Shown here in pieces: positions 1 through 13,157 of a stretch of DNA of 64,000 bases; positions within the stretch are counted from its first letter, which is position 1, and each line of letters opens with the position of its first letter. Below the pieces are notes generated by a model that saw nothing but the letters and a program-made list of their open reading frames with translations, searched no databases and had not been told where the DNA came from. The DNA is taken from NCBI GenBank assembly GCA_038503075.1, contig JBCAML010000021.1, positions 124,001 through 188,000 of the forward strand, given 5' to 3'. This DNA is from Gyromitra esculenta. Taxonomy: Eukaryota > Ascomycota > Pezizomycetes > Pezizales > Discinaceae. The translations under genes were made by a program, and so were the position numbers.

Positions 1-3000
1 AGTGTGTCAGGCCCAGGGGCGCAGATGCAGGACAACTAGTAGAAATTCCAGAATAGTCTAAGGATCCTCGCTGAAGCCTGAAACCTGCGGGCGCCCATCG
101 TTAACAATCTGAAAAAAAATCGTTCCTTATCGTTTTCAATTATAGAGTATTCAATTTGTTCGATTTTGCGCAACCTTGTCAAAGGCATATAGATCGAAAG
201 AAGGAAATACGGGATCCACAGTATACCCCCAAAAAAACCCCGAATTGGCAATTGGCTCTTCTCAGCTGAAAGAGAGTTGCAGTGGTGGACGGCATGGAGC
301 GCCGATGCTGCAAACCGAAACTCAGGGCCAATGGCAAATTTTTCAGGTGACTAGTGAATGTGTGCCTTGTAACTGGCGGCAGAAGGTTGTGAGCGGCTAG
401 CCACTAGTAGACATTGCATAACTGATGACCCACAAGAGTCGAGGCAGTCCGCAACACAAGCTCGAAGGGAGATATTCCCAACCATACTCGCGAAAATCAT
501 TGGGTAATATAACAAAGATATTGTGACTCACTGCGCCTGAAGGCCTGAGTCAAAGCAGATGCTCAACAGTCAGTCAAGAATCTTCGGATTCGTGAGTAGA
601 TAGAGATATGAGCAATAAAAAACGTCAGGCTTCCCAAACCTTTCACTGACTTTTAAACTTCCGAACTGCAGGCTGACTCAAGTTACTAACTTGCAGAACA
701 GTAAATAGCGAATTCTCCACTGGCTGGTCCTACTTAAGGCGGGCATCCACGTGTGTAGATCTAACCGCCTATTTCCATGCCACGTCGATTAAGTTTCCTC
801 GGTCCCAAATCCTTCGACAGGCCATATGCGCACCGTGTATATGCACATTTATGGATGTCGTTAGGTTTATGCGCCACCGATAAATTCAACTGCGAGTGAT
901 AGTTGATGACTTTGTTCTCAGTGTGCTTCGCCTCAAAAAGCTAATTTGGCTGTTGTTCCGCTAGAGCACCCATCGTCCCCTCTTTAGACCAACTTTTTCT
1001 GGCTGCGTCTACCTAGTACACTAATACCTGTCAGCACGTTGTATCCCATGTCTCAAAAGCTGTCATACAAACGATCGGAGTCGGACATTACCCCACAATC
1101 CCCATCTCCGCCCATCGCCCCCAGCCCCGACAACGTTTCTTCGGGAAAGCCGTTTTGGCCAACACTGTTGAGATGTTTGGTGATAAATCACGATTCAGCG
1201 CAAAATCACGGTATCCCGAATTAGTGAAACCGGGCACAGGCTATTGCCTAGATCGATCTACCGTGCATGGAAATCTAGAAATTCCGAGAACCAAGAACCC
1301 TGTCTGGTTCGCACGGCGAATGAGAAATACCGATTTCACGGACATTTTCTGAAACTGCTGTGCTGCAGGAGGAGAGTACATAGCGTACATTAGATACCGC
1401 AGCGAGGCGCATGAGTACCGGATATCGGTTACGAAGCCCCAAGGCAGTCAGTCAATCACTGCCTGAGAAAAAATGCACTTATTCGCCTCTTCAGCTATTT
1501 TCACCATTTTCTTCAGCGGTTAGATATTACCTACACCGCATAGAAAAATTAGATGCATATTTTCCTCTCCATGCTACTTCATTAGCCACGCGTACGCGGC
1601 TGATTGATGCGGTAGATTGGGTACCTCATAATAAACCCCCGCGGTTAAAAGCTACAATTTTGGTTAAAACGGACACGGTGTTCAGCATAAAAAAGTCCCC
1701 CAACTTCTCTGCAGGCAGGCGATATCGATATAGCGCAGGCTATTCATACAAACGCGTTCCTCAAAATATATCCTGCGAACTGCCCAGCCAGCCTTGATGT
1801 ATGTACATGGCATGGCTTTTCAGGCAGGCTAGGTTACCTTCTGCTCCGATATATATGTGAAAAGATATAAAATCGGGGACATTAATCCTCCAACGAGATG
1901 TGAGGCTTCAAACATGAAACGTTATGCAGCCCAGAAAGCTATAGCTAGCCCTTGGATCACCCGTTCCTCGCCGACTACCTAACCCCGCCAGACCAGGAAA
2001 ACCACCCCCCTCCAAGCTCTAAGAGCCCCACGACGACCCCGCCACCCCACCCTCAAACATTCAAAATCCTCCCAAGTGCCTCATCGTGCAACGTGCGTGA
2101 TCCCACGAAATCATTTAAAAAAAACCTGCGCACTTCAAACACTCCCTTCCCCTACCATCCGCCCAACGGCCACCTGCCACTCAATCACTGACATGTCGTA
2201 TTCTAAATCATACCTCGGCAATCTTGCATCCCCTGATCCCGATGCCATGGCACAAGGAAAGGAAGGGAAGGATAGGATGTGGCTGAGTTACCCCTCATGC
2301 AACAACTACCGATGATCAGCTGTGCCACATTTCGTGCCACATGTGAAAAAGTTACTTTGAACCTGAGATTACGACGACTGCTAGGAAGGGGGGGGCAACC
2401 CCTCAAGGTCGTGGCATGAGAAATGGATGCCTTGTAAGGAAGATAAATCCCCGAATTTCTGTGGCGAAGAGGGGGGGGCACGGAAGGCTTACTTTAAAAT
2501 GTCAGTATGACGCGTTTATGGGCAGTGTGGAGAAATATACATAGCCCAGAGCCTCAATCTTAAGTTAATAGTAACAATTCACGTGGTCTTGGGCGAACTT
2601 GCTGCGCGAAATTCATGGCACAGTACAACACGTAAGCAATAAGCTGTTAGAGAACGGTTTCATCAAACACGTACCAGAAGCACGGTTAATTCTCCCCCCC
2701 GAAGCTCAGGAAGGATGACCATGACCAGTTCCATCCATACCTAGGCCTTGAAACCGTAGTTTCGTACACCAGTCAATGATTTGACTTTTTATATCAGGAT
2801 CGTGATACTTACTGCGTACCCAACTCTAACAATCGAAAATAGTACTTTTTTTTTACTCTGCGCCGATGATACAATCACGAGCCCTAGTAAACCGTACGTA
2901 CACATCTCACTTCACCCTCAAGGAAAATGGTTTCACATCCCCCCCCCACATTTCCGATCGTCTATTCACCACTCAAAATTCTCGACCGCCCCGCCCCGCC

Positions 3001-4229
3001 CCGCCCCTTTCCCTCATGACTACTAGCTAGCTACCCCGCTTTATACATACATGCGTAACGTGACAAAAAAAAAAAGGCGAACGAACAACATTCTCCGATG
3101 GTTGCTATAGGTATTTGGTAGGGCGTGCGCGAGAAAAAAACAAACAAACAAACAAACACCAGACAGTACCTAGGGGGGTAAGTGGACTGCGATCGACCTT
3201 GCGGGGTATTAGGGGTGGGGGGAGGGGTGGCGTGGTGCGCGACGTTTGAAAGTTGTCAAGGTGATCATTTCCCGCATCTCACCCTTAGTGAAGCAGAACC
3301 AGCGTGGCGATCAGGTCACTTCATAAACTATCACTCACTCACTCACTGATTCACTAGCATCGCGCTGGGGGCTCGGAGGCGTTCGGAAACAAGTATCTAA
3401 CCTGGTAATTCTTACAAAGTCAGGGAAAAAAAAAAACAATGCCATCATTTATCCATCAGGCCCACCCCCTCATCCCCGCGCCCCCCAGGCAGATAGCTAT
3501 GCATGACAGGCGATGCGCAAGATATTTTTTGCTCGCAATTGTGGTACATCAAGTGGTCATTATGATTTTGATAGATTCTTATTTTGTTATTTGTTCCATA
3601 GATTTTTTATTTCTTTCCATGTTTCCCATTCAGCATGTTCCATACAAAACATCTTGTCCGCAGTCTAGTTCTTCTATTCACCATGTGATATTGCGCATAC
3701 CAGAGACTAGCTGATCCCCATCCTTCGGAACCGAATCCGCACCAACATCTAACAAACTCCTTTTCCTTTTACCTCGGTCTCTTGATCTTTGAGAAGGGCA
3801 AGTAGGAATAGAGAAAACACGCAAAGTGACAGAGGAAATAAAAGCAGAAAAAACCTTCCCATAAACAAAAGCATCGCTCATAAAACCCCCCAGTGCAAGA
3901 ACCAAACCAACCCGGTAACGAATGAAAAGAAGCCAAAAAAAAAGAAAGACCACCCGCAAGTAAGAAAGAGCTATGCAAAAAAAGAGAAGCAAAATACCCA
4001 ACCGTTCCAAACCCAAATCCGTCCAAAAAGTAAGGAGAGAGGCGTAAAGAATAGACATAGAAGATGAAAAAAGATAAAAACAGAGAAAATCTGTGAACCC
4101 CCATGAAAAAGATTTTTTTCTTTACATTTTCTCTCCCCCCCCCCCCTTTTGTTCTTCTGCAGTCGTCCACATCTACCATGTCCGTCAAAAATCGTATATT
4201 CACAAAAAAAAAACATCCCCCTTAGTTGA
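1..4229. other. Gene-less left flank
   Basis: No reading frame here has convincing coding character. The open frames are short, overlap on both strands and match no family I recognise. The stretch holds homopolymer runs, an (AAAC)n run near 3141-3158, and an A-rich tract at about 3830-4080 next to the 3' end of the minus-strand gene that ends at 4230. That tract may include its 3' untranslated region. Confidence 0.6.
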
Positions 4230-5681
4230 TCAAAAGCGCAACCTTCTTCCCATCCGTACCACACCGATCCGGACCCAAACCACAAACTCTAACCACCTCC
4301 GCTTGAATGCTGGCCTCCTCTTCTCCTTGCCACCAAGCCCCCATTTAGATCCGGTACCATGTTTTCCAAGACCTTGGTTTCCTAGCCTTACGCGGTCCTC
4401 AATGCAATCCTCCTCAGGCACCTTCTCGGGAAATGGGTTCGCCAGGTCGTCGTCCCAAACAGTGCCATTGGTCATGGTGCTTCCACCTGAGTTCCCCCTC
4501 CCACGACCGGAGCACCGAGAAGTCGCACGCGACCTCTCCTCTCCCTTTGCTTCCGACCGACGCCTCTTGCGTTCTCGCTTCTCTTCCTTTTTCTCTTCCT
4601 TCGCTTCCCACGCAAGACGAGCGGCAGTGACCGAGGCTTCGAAAGATGGCGAAGGATCGCGCACACGCCTGGTAGTCTCTGACGACGAGCGGCCCATACG
4701 AGATCTCTTGAACGATGGTGCCCTGCTGCCCGCGGGTGATGGATTGTGGGTAATAGCCGACTCGAACGTTCTAACCGGGAAATCCACAACTGATGTGGGT
4801 GAAACTGGTGTGGCCAAGGTGCTGCCGCTAGCACGTCGTTGATGCAAATCGGTCATGCTTCCTGTCGGTAACATGGGTGTGCTCCGGCCCGTATTCAAAT
4901 GTAGTCCCCCTCTAATCGACCTGCTGCTGCCTTGAAGAACAGTCCTGCGTGTAACGCTCTCATCGTCGTCAGAGTCGTCACTGGATTCGTTGGATGTATT
5001 GTAATGTGAAACTTCAGGTGTGTATCCGACACGGCGGGGAACCTGTCGCTTAGGGTGCGCAAAGGGCGCATTCATCAGCAACGGTGAGTTTCCGCTAGCA
5101 CCTGAAAAATTCCGTCGGTGGCGGTTCGAAAATGGCGATTCGTCGTCGACCCCGCTCGAGTCGCCGGTATTGTCGAAGATTCCTAGCCCAACACCACCCG
5201 GAAGACCCCCGTCTGATCGTGACAGATCTAGCGAATTACCTCGCGAGGATCCACTGACTTTCTTTAACAGTGGCTTTATCTTACCTCTTGCCCGGTGGGC
5301 GGATGTTGACGAGTGGTGAGGATAGATTGGTTCCAATGGAGGCGAACCGGGGCCAGAGAAGAATCCTTCATCGACAATGTCGTCAAAGGCGAGTTGTTCT
5401 TCTGATTTCTTGTTGTCGGAGCGACTACGCTTGTGTAGTCTAGAAGCGGCCTTCGTGACATGTCTAGCAGCAGCGAGGCCGGGGTTCAGTCGCGGAGAAG
5501 GAGACGAGGATGCAGAGCTCGTTGATGGTGGAGCAGTTGAACGATACGACGTGGCTTTGGGAAGCGTTGATGAAGATGAGGGGTAGTAACCGCTTGCAAA
5601 CGACGGTGGAGTTGTGGGAGAGATAGCGTGCGGATGTCGTGGGGGGTGGTATTGATATGAGGGCACGATAGAAGAAGTCAT
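4230..5681 (-). CDS. Disordered Ser-rich protein of unknown function, 483 aa, single exon
   Basis: An uninterrupted 484-codon frame runs from ATG 5681 to TGA 4230. The frame stays open a few codons upstream, but that extension begins at GTG. The ATG at 5681 has a good context (CAAACATGAC) and is taken as the start. The protein is low in complexity: a Pro/Ser/Thr-rich first ~75 residues, several basic patches, an acidic Ser/Asp run near the middle (SSDDSDDDES), and a strongly charged Lys/Glu/Arg helix-prone stretch near residue 365 (AWEAKEEKKEEKRERKRRR). The tail is basic and hydrophobic. No catalytic domain, signal peptide or confident membrane helix is seen. Clustered Ser-Pro and Arg-x-x-Ser sites suggest a phosphorylated scaffold or regulator, which is inference. 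No other gene lies within 4 kb on the left or 6 kb on the right. Length, composition and the intact frame make the gene credible; the function is unknown. Confidence 0.8.
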   Translation of the reverse strand: MTSSIVPSYQYHPPRHPHAISPTTPPSFASGYYPSSSSTLPKATSYRSTAPPSTSSASSSPSPRLNPGLAAARHVTKAASRLHKRSRSDNKKSEEQLAFDDIVDEGFFSGPGSPPLEPIYPHHSSTSAHRARGKIKPLLKKVSGSSRGNSLDLSRSDGGLPGGVGLGIFDNTGDSSGVDDESPFSNRHRRNFSGASGNSPLLMNAPFAHPKRQVPRRVGYTPEVSHYNTSNESSDDSDDDESVTRRTVLQGSSRSIRGGLHLNTGRSTPMLPTGSMTDLHQRRASGSTLATPVSPTSVVDFPVRTFESAITHNPSPAGSRAPSFKRSRMGRSSSETTRRVRDPSPSFEASVTAARLAWEAKEEKKEEKRERKRRRSEAKGEERSRATSRCSGRGRGNSGGSTMTNGTVWDDDLANPFPEKVPEEDCIEDRVRLGNQGLGKHGTGSKWGLGGKEKRRPAFKRRWLEFVVWVRIGVVRMGRRLRF

Positions 5682-8600
5682 GTTTGAAAGTTGTCGAAGC
5701 ACTCGTTACAAACTCCAGCTGAATGTTTTGACGATGTTGTAAAATAAAAAGGATTGTTTACAAATAATGTAGACAGAGAGGGGGGGATGCTCCCCAGAGT
5801 TTGTACCAGGCGACTGACGACGACAATAAAGGCGAAGCAAGTAGCAAGGCAGGGCCTGATCAGCAGGCAGGAGGAGGGGAAGGGGAGAACGAGGCCAGGC
5901 AGGAATGACGACCAAGCGGGCGGTCGCAGCAAATTGCTGTGGCTGCTGAGCTGTGCCTTAGAACTGATCTCAGCAAGCCAAGAAGCAGAGCAAGCACCTC
6001 TGAGATTTCAGATCCCGGATACGTCCTCCGTGCGGTGCAGTGTGCGTGGGCGCTGCCGATCCGGTTTTTTCTCAATGCGACCGAGGAACCGAGACGACCC
6101 AAAGCAAAACCACTTTTCTTCACTTTTTCTTGTTCTTTCCACCAAACCAAATCAAACTCTCCACAAGCAAACAAACACAAAAGCTTCTGCGGTCGGGACT
6201 GGGAGAACAAGACACCCCAATAATAAACCCAGCTAAACGCAGCTTTGTTTCCCCACCCCTATTTATTTTTCCAATTTCCCCACGCAGCGAGACCCGAAGA
6301 GGTAGGTGGGCTGAACGAGCTAGGGTTGGATGATTGATGGCTGAAGGAGTGGAACCTCTCGTGGCTTGCCCGTAAAAAGAACGAAGCTCGCTAGCTATCA
6401 ACCTACCAAAGGGCACCTAGAGAAGAAGCTGAAAAAAAGCTATCAAACAACGAAATTGCTTAGTCAAAACACGTGTAATTACGACGGCGATGAGGGAAAT
6501 TTCCCGTCAACAAAGAGCGGGGGGGAGAGGGGTTCAGTAATTACCAGCCGAATGACCCATGAGACGATGCAGATTGGGCCGTCAGTAGCGAGTTGCGATG
6601 AGATGAGGGTGGGAACAGAATTCTACAGAGTCCTGGAAGGTTGAAGATGATGCTTTGTTAGCCAGTTCATCCCTTGCCTGCTTGGACGGGAAAAGGCGGG
6701 ACAAGAGGGAAAAGGCGAGAAAAAAACTAAACAAGTTTCCATGTTTTTTTTTTCTTTCTTTCCCCTCGCTGTCTCCCACTGTCCGTCTTTATTGATAACA
6801 AACTCACCTTTTTCTCGGCCGGGGGGGTGCGTTGCAGCGAATAGCAACGAACAGGAGAAGGTCAGTTGTTGAGTTTCGCCGACCGACAGACCGACAGACC
6901 GATAACACAGCCCTGAATTTTATCTCCACACCACTCGATAGAAAAGCCTGTCCTGATTGATTTCCTTGGCCCAGCCCGGAGATATAGCAGACAGCTGGAA
7001 AAGGCGGGGAAGCGGATAAGGAGGGGATGGAATGATTGGGGAGAGGGATAGGGTGATAGAAGGAGGGGAGTGATGATAGAAGAGAAGAGATGGAAGGAAG
7101 GGGAGTTGATTGAAGTTCGAGGAAGTCAGCCAGTTCCCCAGGGAGAGAGAAAGAGAGAAGAAAAAAAGAACTTGTTGGTAGTGAGTGGTGTAGAGTCTCA
7201 AGTAAAGAGAGGAAAAGCTTTCACCAATGTCTCTCTTTCGTTCTATCTAGCTATCTTCTCACCTCTTGTGCTTCACCCGTTGAAAAAGAAAAGAGGACGA
7301 TAGAAGAAGGCAACTCTACGATGGAGGATATAGTGAAGAAGCAAATTCTGGGAACACACGGGAAGGGCCAAGTGCTCTTCATGTAGGTACGCTGTGCGTG
7401 AAGCTGTGCATCGCTTCACGCATCGACAGCAATACCTTGAAGGCATGCCATATGTGCTCACTTCACTACATGATATGATGTTTGGACATTTTGGACATGG
7501 ACACCTTCCCTCGCCTCTCCACCGATGCTTTTGGCGACTAGCCCTACTCCTTACTGACATCCATCTCCGTAGCGCTCAACCCTGTATGTCTCCGTTTCCA
7601 AGCAGAGACTACATTGCTGAGACCACTCTTGGTGTTCGTTTCCTTCCTAATTCTGCGTGGCGGTATGCGGTATTATGGTACATGTAGTGGTGGGTATGGA
7701 GAGAGAGTACAATCTCCTCAAAGCACATGTAATCTTCCCCTCATCTCCTCCAAAAGACTCTGAATATCACGTCATCACCTTCAATTCTCTTTTTTATGCC
7801 CCCGTTCCATCGTCGCGTGTCAATATTTATTTCCATCGGCAATCACGAGCAGGCGCGTTGTTTACCTTCTCAAAATATCTCCCAATCTTGTTTCGTTTGC
7901 CTCCAGACGTCTCGTTTCCCCCTGACTATCCATCCACCACCCCATCCCACTAACGCGTCCCGAGCGCCGCATTCAATCACCACACCCCCATGTCCTCTCC
8001 CCCAGTTCCCCCAACGAACACCATCGCTGCAACGAACATCGGTCGAAGCAGAGACACTTTGTAGAAAAAGCCCGGGCGCACCGCGTGCACTGTCGTTTGC
8101 TCGCAAACACCCGTCCGTCTTGGGGAGTTCCATCCAGAACCCTACTCCCATCCGCACGCATCCCAGAGTCCAGCACATCCATCAAGGAGAGAACATCACG
8201 TACATAATGTATCTGTATCCCACTACTGTACAATATTGCACACCGCTGTGGACAACACAGCGTTCTCACGGCAACCGAAGGCTACCACTATCCCCACGCA
8301 ACTCCCCCCTCTCCCATCCCCGCACAGCAATAGACAGCACCTTATCTCCCACCATCTGCACAGTGCGGGCGGGACTTGAGGAAACGGATGGCCTACTCCA
8401 GATATCGATAAGCGGACCAACGTGCGAACCAGCAGTAGCGCCCTGCACTAGCCAGGAACATCCTCTCCCTCCCATCAAAATTCCCAATTTAACCCCCCAT
8501 GTAGCGAGTAGCCCATCCCGTTCTGGGTTGGCTCTGCTGTGCTAGTCCTGTTCCAGAATTCCCACCGGCTAGAGATGAAATCGGCCAGGATTCATCCACA

Positions 8601-11600
8601 CGCTCGGAGTCTCTGGGATCTGGAATTGGTTGGTTGACAGGGTCATACGATACTCTAGTCCGCTTTCAGCCGTGGCTCGTCTTGCGCTTCGTCTGTTCTG
8701 GGCGCTTAGTGGCTTGATTTAGCATCCGCTTCAACACAAGCGGGTATGGCTTTACCACACGAGCCTATGGCCATTGTGGTGGCGATGTGGCTGGGTGGCG
8801 TGGCAATCTTTTTTTCTTCTTCTCCCCCCCTCGGAGATTACGAGTTCCAAGAGACTGGGAGATTTACAGTTTGGCAGCTACGTAGAGGGGAGACTGGGAT
8901 TGTACGCGTAACCTTATTTTCAAATTTACAGAAATAAGAGTGTTTTCACATCGTCAGGATGATGAGCGTGAGTACATAATGTAGAAACTGGCAATGGATT
9001 TCCTGAGAAGCCACGCGTGTTGTTCCGCGGCCGTATCATTATCACGGCGGCGAATTGCTGTTCCCACAGCCCCCCCGCATGATCCAAGAGAGGCAGGTAA
9101 GTTGAAGTCGCCCAGACAAACGGAACTTCACTCGCTCGTTCGTTGCCAGCTGGTCAAATTCTAAAAAATAAAAATTTCAAGACCTCGAGCACCTAGAATA
9201 GCGGCATGGACCGTGATTGCACAGCACGGCAGAATGGATAAAAAAAGCACTGGCAGCAAAGGGATTCAATCGGCTAAGAACCCAGAATTGGACCCCTCAG
9301 AACTTAGAAGGGTGATGGAAACCAGCCCTTCTACGGGACCGATGGAAGGGCCAGTTTGGCACCCAATTTGACGGGAGAAGCGAGCGGCAACAGCCGGCCT
9401 GTCTGTGGTTGCAACGAAAGTCTCCTGGTGATCGCGGAGATCTGCGGTCATGATGATATCACAACTGACAGACCCTGAGATAGAGAGAGATGTGGATGTT
9501 GACATCTCTGTTGCTGTTGTCATCATTAGTTTGTTGACACCAGTCGTCGGCAGAGATGTGGCAGGGCAAACAGAGATTGGAAGAGACTCTCATGACAGAA
9601 CTGTCTCTCTCGCGATCAGTGCTCCACTGTCGTCCTTTCGTGAAAAACATTAGTGCAATCGATAGCACGTGCAGTAGTCTTCAGGTCCACAGTGCTTTGG
9701 ACAGAAAACATGTCAAGTTCAATTACACGTGTGCACGCGATATCAAGTTTTTTTCTTCACGGAAAGCGTTCTAGTGTGGTTTACCTCCAGCTAGACCGCT
9801 CGTGGGCAGCCACCTACACATGCACAGTCCTCTCTAAGAAATTGCAAGCGTCGCCGTGGCACCCCACTCCCGCATGGACTGGGCCGAACGATAATCCATG
9901 ATCCTGTCTGTCTTCGGATGTCATCATTTCCGAGTCTCCGAACGAAACGTCTCGTAGGGCTTCGGGCTCAGGCTTCGGGCCCAGGGCCCAGGGCAATCAG
10001 ATCCACCAGCTTATGCTCAGAGGTAACTCCGCGATGGCCAGAAACAATCGTCGGCGGGTTTGAGTTTCGGCCACACTGTCCCGTCGAAACGCCTCTTTCC
10101 CGTGGTAAACAGGACTACATGTACATGTAACCACTATAAAAACACTGCCTTTGCAGAAACGAAGCAACGGCAGTCAACGACCACACATGTACATGTACAA
10201 AACAGTCTTACTAATTAGCGTGCCACCCCAACTCCCAGGCTACCATCCCTGCTTCCGAATTGATCCCGAGCCGCCATCGGAAGAAAAAAAAGGCGAAAGC
10301 TACATGTGCCGTTAGGGCTTTTGCTTCGGTAACTTGCTGCTTCTGCACAACACTCCGGTTAATCAAGCAGAGACAGCTAAACACGGTTCAGGATCCAGCC
10401 TGGAAATCGACGTTTCTACATCCCCACTTGATCTGGATAGGGCCTGATAGCACCCTGGAGGCTACTCAGCCTAAGTAGTATAGGAAAAGGATCCTTATCA
10501 CCCCACCTTCTTTGTTTCGTCCAGCCACCATTTCCCAACGTTCTCGATTCCTCGTAGAACGGTTTTTTTTAAATTGCCTCTCCCGGAGATCAAGCAGAAG
10601 CTGAGCGAAATAGCCCTCCCAAAAGATGGCCCTTGCGCACTCCATCCAATAACAACCACCAACCAAATTTCCCTTGTAATTGCATCCCCGCCAACTTACT
10701 TGTCCTTCACCATAAGAACCAGAAAACAGGGGGGTATAGCTCTGTATGCGCTCAGATTTCCCAGCATACAAAGCCACACACCCCTGTTTTCCGGTTCTTG
10801 TTGTGGAGGACCTTGGGTTCATGGAATCCCAACGCTATGTACTCATGGATTAGATACATACCAGGTAATTTACCTGAACTGAAGGATAGGTGATCGACCC
10901 TATAAACACCATGGTTCCGAATATTGGCAAAATAAGTGGATATGATGGGTAGCTGGAAAGAGTAGAGTAGCTAGGTAGGGTGAGGATGCACAGACTGTTC
11001 TCGTGATGAAGCCGGGATTCATTTCTGTCCTCTCCTTCGAGTGTCAGATCGAAGATGTAGACAAGATGTCCAACGCTCAGCTGTGGTTGAGTGGAACTTG
11101 GTGGGATCGCCGGTAACTGGCCTATCGTTTTCAGTGATCTTCGATGCGGCGTAAACAAACGTGTTGATTGGCTGTCTCTTCCATCAGAAGAACTACAAGG
11201 TCTGATGGAGATGAGAGGAGTCAATAGAAAACGTCAAGTCTCTGATGGTGGAGTTGGAATAGGTACTCTGAAAGGTGAAATAAGGTTCAGCATCTTGGAT
11301 CTGCTAGGAATCTAGCTTCGTACGCAATTCTTCGTGTTCCTCAACAGCTCTCCTCTCTATCTTTAAACGGTTGGAAAATACTTCTACTCAATGAATTAAC
11401 GTTGTTTGAAGAAAATTTCGTGTTTCATTCTCCCTGCCGGACTGCTGAAAACCACAATTGTGTTTTGTGCATAGCAGCCGTGTACCGTTACATTGTACCG
11501 TGAATGTGTTTTTAGTGCGAAACGGTACTAGGTAGGAGGCTGCGAGTTATGCGTTCAATCAGTAGAAATTGAACCATTGTAATCTGTTGATACACCTCGG

Positions 11601-11983
11601 AGCTGGCTGTCCTAATTTATCATGCAAAAAAAAAACTCAAATAAACATCTTTAGTAGAAATAAAGAAAATTTTACTTGTCAAAAGGCTTAAGATTCCGGA
11701 ATGCTACAAAACTTAATTGTTTCTTCATTTTGTGGTGCTAAAGGTGGCGTGCGAGCCAGCTGGATAATAACAACAAACGTGACTTGTATAATGTCGCTAA
11801 GTGCACGTGATAAATAATTATGAGCTGGCTTGTGTTAAGGTGGGGAGCAAAACCCATGGATGCGGTGTCAATCTGAGAAAGTCTATCATGACACATATTC
11901 CTACCTATGAAACACAAGATAATGTTTAAACTAATCACGCTCTTTCTGATATACCATCCTACCTCGTCGCTTTATCTACTTAC
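5682..11983. other. 6.3-kb intergenic region
   Basis: I see no gene. Short frames on both strands lack family signatures. The first ~1.6 kb is pyrimidine/purine-skewed with GA-rich tracts (about 7020-7180), as expected for the promoter and leader of the minus-strand gene starting at 5681. A small inverted repeat lies at 10714-10799, and two copies of an ACATGTACATGT-like palindrome lie near 10120 and 10188. Confidence 0.5.
10714..10799. repeat. Short inverted-repeat element (hairpin / MITE-like)
   Basis: An 86-bp segment has arms of about 35 bp that are imperfect reverse complements. The left arm starts AAGAACCAGAAAACAGGGG and the right arm ends CCCCTGTTTTCCGGTTCTT. It could fold into one long hairpin. 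There is no clear TA or longer target duplication, so it may be an old MITE or simply a palindrome. Confidence 0.55.
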
Positions 11984-12640
11984 CTACAAACTTTTCTCCT
12001 TCGGCCTGTCCAGCCTGAAATAAACCGAATCGCACAACCCTATATGGGTAATGTACGTCCCCTTCTCCCTCCCCGTCTCCAGAAACCCATGTTTCTCTAG
12101 CAATACCAGAGATCCAGCATTCCTCGGATCCACATTTGCAGTTAAAAACTCCTCCTCTGGCCGAGTTCTCCAGACATGTTCCAAGAATGCTTTCATTGCT
12201 TCACTCGCGATTCCTTTCCTCCAATACGAGGGATGTAGAATGTACCTAATTCTGTCCTCATGAGTCCCAATTGTGCCTATGAGCTGCGGCGGCAACGTGG
12301 GATCGGAGGATTTAATGCAGATAGCAAATTCATCGAAGGTGAGATCGTCAAGTGTGGATATCCGAGCAATGGTTTGAGAGATATCGGTATTAGGTGCTTG
12401 GACCCTGGTGGGCGTTCATACACTCTTTAGCTTGAGTAATCGGATGGATGTGGGTCTCAAGAAAGATTGATATACTAACATGTGGGTTGTCGCATCATGG
12501 TTTGAGAGAACTTCGTGATATAACACGGCATCGTTTGCTTGTATCCGGCGGAGAAGTAGACGTTCTGTTTTAAGTTCGCATGCCGGCCGCGGGTTGTTGG
12601 TGCTGGATTTTGGTTCTGTTTCTTCGGGGATGGTATACAT
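11984..12640 (-). CDS. GNAT-family N-acetyltransferase (RimJ/RimL-like), 193 aa, two exons
   Basis: The protein transfers an acetyl group from acetyl-CoA to an amine; the acceptor cannot be told from sequence. Exon 1 is 12640-12480 and exon 2 is 12404-11984, joined by a 75-base GT-AG intron (donor GTTAGT, acceptor CACCAG) that splits an ATG codon and keeps the frame. The N-terminal signature ELKTERLLLRRIQANDA is typical of the RimJ/RimL subgroup. Exon 2 carries the acetyl-CoA-binding motif A, WRKGIASEAM (R-x-G-x-A form), followed by the C-terminal strand pattern NAGSLVLLEKHGF seen in this family. At 193 residues it has the usual length, and no signal peptide is seen, so it is probably cytosolic. 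It lies 3' of the bZIP gene on the same strand, separated by 517 bp, with no evidence of a functional link. Confidence 0.88.
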
Positions 12641-13157
12641 TGCTAATTCCTCTTACTCTCGATGGTTTGTCGTTTGGTTTTTTATACTTCGAATTCAGCC
12701 GGCTCCTGTGGTTAAAAAGCAGCGTTCGGTTGGCGCTGCCGTGTTCGGTCGAGAAAAAGGAGAGAAAAAAAACTCGATGAGGGACTCGAGATTCTCGTGA
12801 TATTCTCTGGCAATTGTAGAGTGATATTAAATTGGGGTGGTCTCCCACATAATAGAAGTTTCTCTTGAGATATAGACCGATAGATCGATTTATAGTAAGT
12901 TAGCGTGTCAGCTGCTCTTTTTGATTAGCAAGTTGATGTTTGCGATTTTTTTCGCTGACTCTCTCGATATTCAAAAATCTGCAGATTGCACATCTAGCTG
13001 CAGCTCAAACAGCATGACGATAAAAAAATTCGGGGAGTTTTTTGATAAAATATGTGTGGGTTATTGTATGACACTAATTAATGGGATTTGAGACCTCAAA
13101 ATTCACTCTAAGTGTGTAAAGGAAAGCCCAAATCGAGTTACCCCTAACCAGTTGAGC
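12641..13157. other. Promoter-proximal spacer between bZIP and GNAT genes
   Basis: These 517 bases lie upstream of the GNAT gene and downstream of the bZIP gene, both on the minus strand. The sequence is AT-rich and holds the presumed GNAT promoter. I see no further gene or repeat. Confidence 0.5.

Noticed and set aside
1411..1797. 128-codon open frame
   Set aside because: No recognisable motif and no neighbouring exons that extend it.
4093..4842. 249-codon plus-strand open frame
   Set aside because: It is antisense to the better-supported minus-strand gene 4230-5681, has no family signature and owes its length to the composition of that gene.
7796..8545. 249-codon open frame on the plus strand
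   Set aside because: Low-complexity Pro/Ser/Thr/His translation with overlapping open frames on the other strand; no start context, domain or splice pattern supports it.
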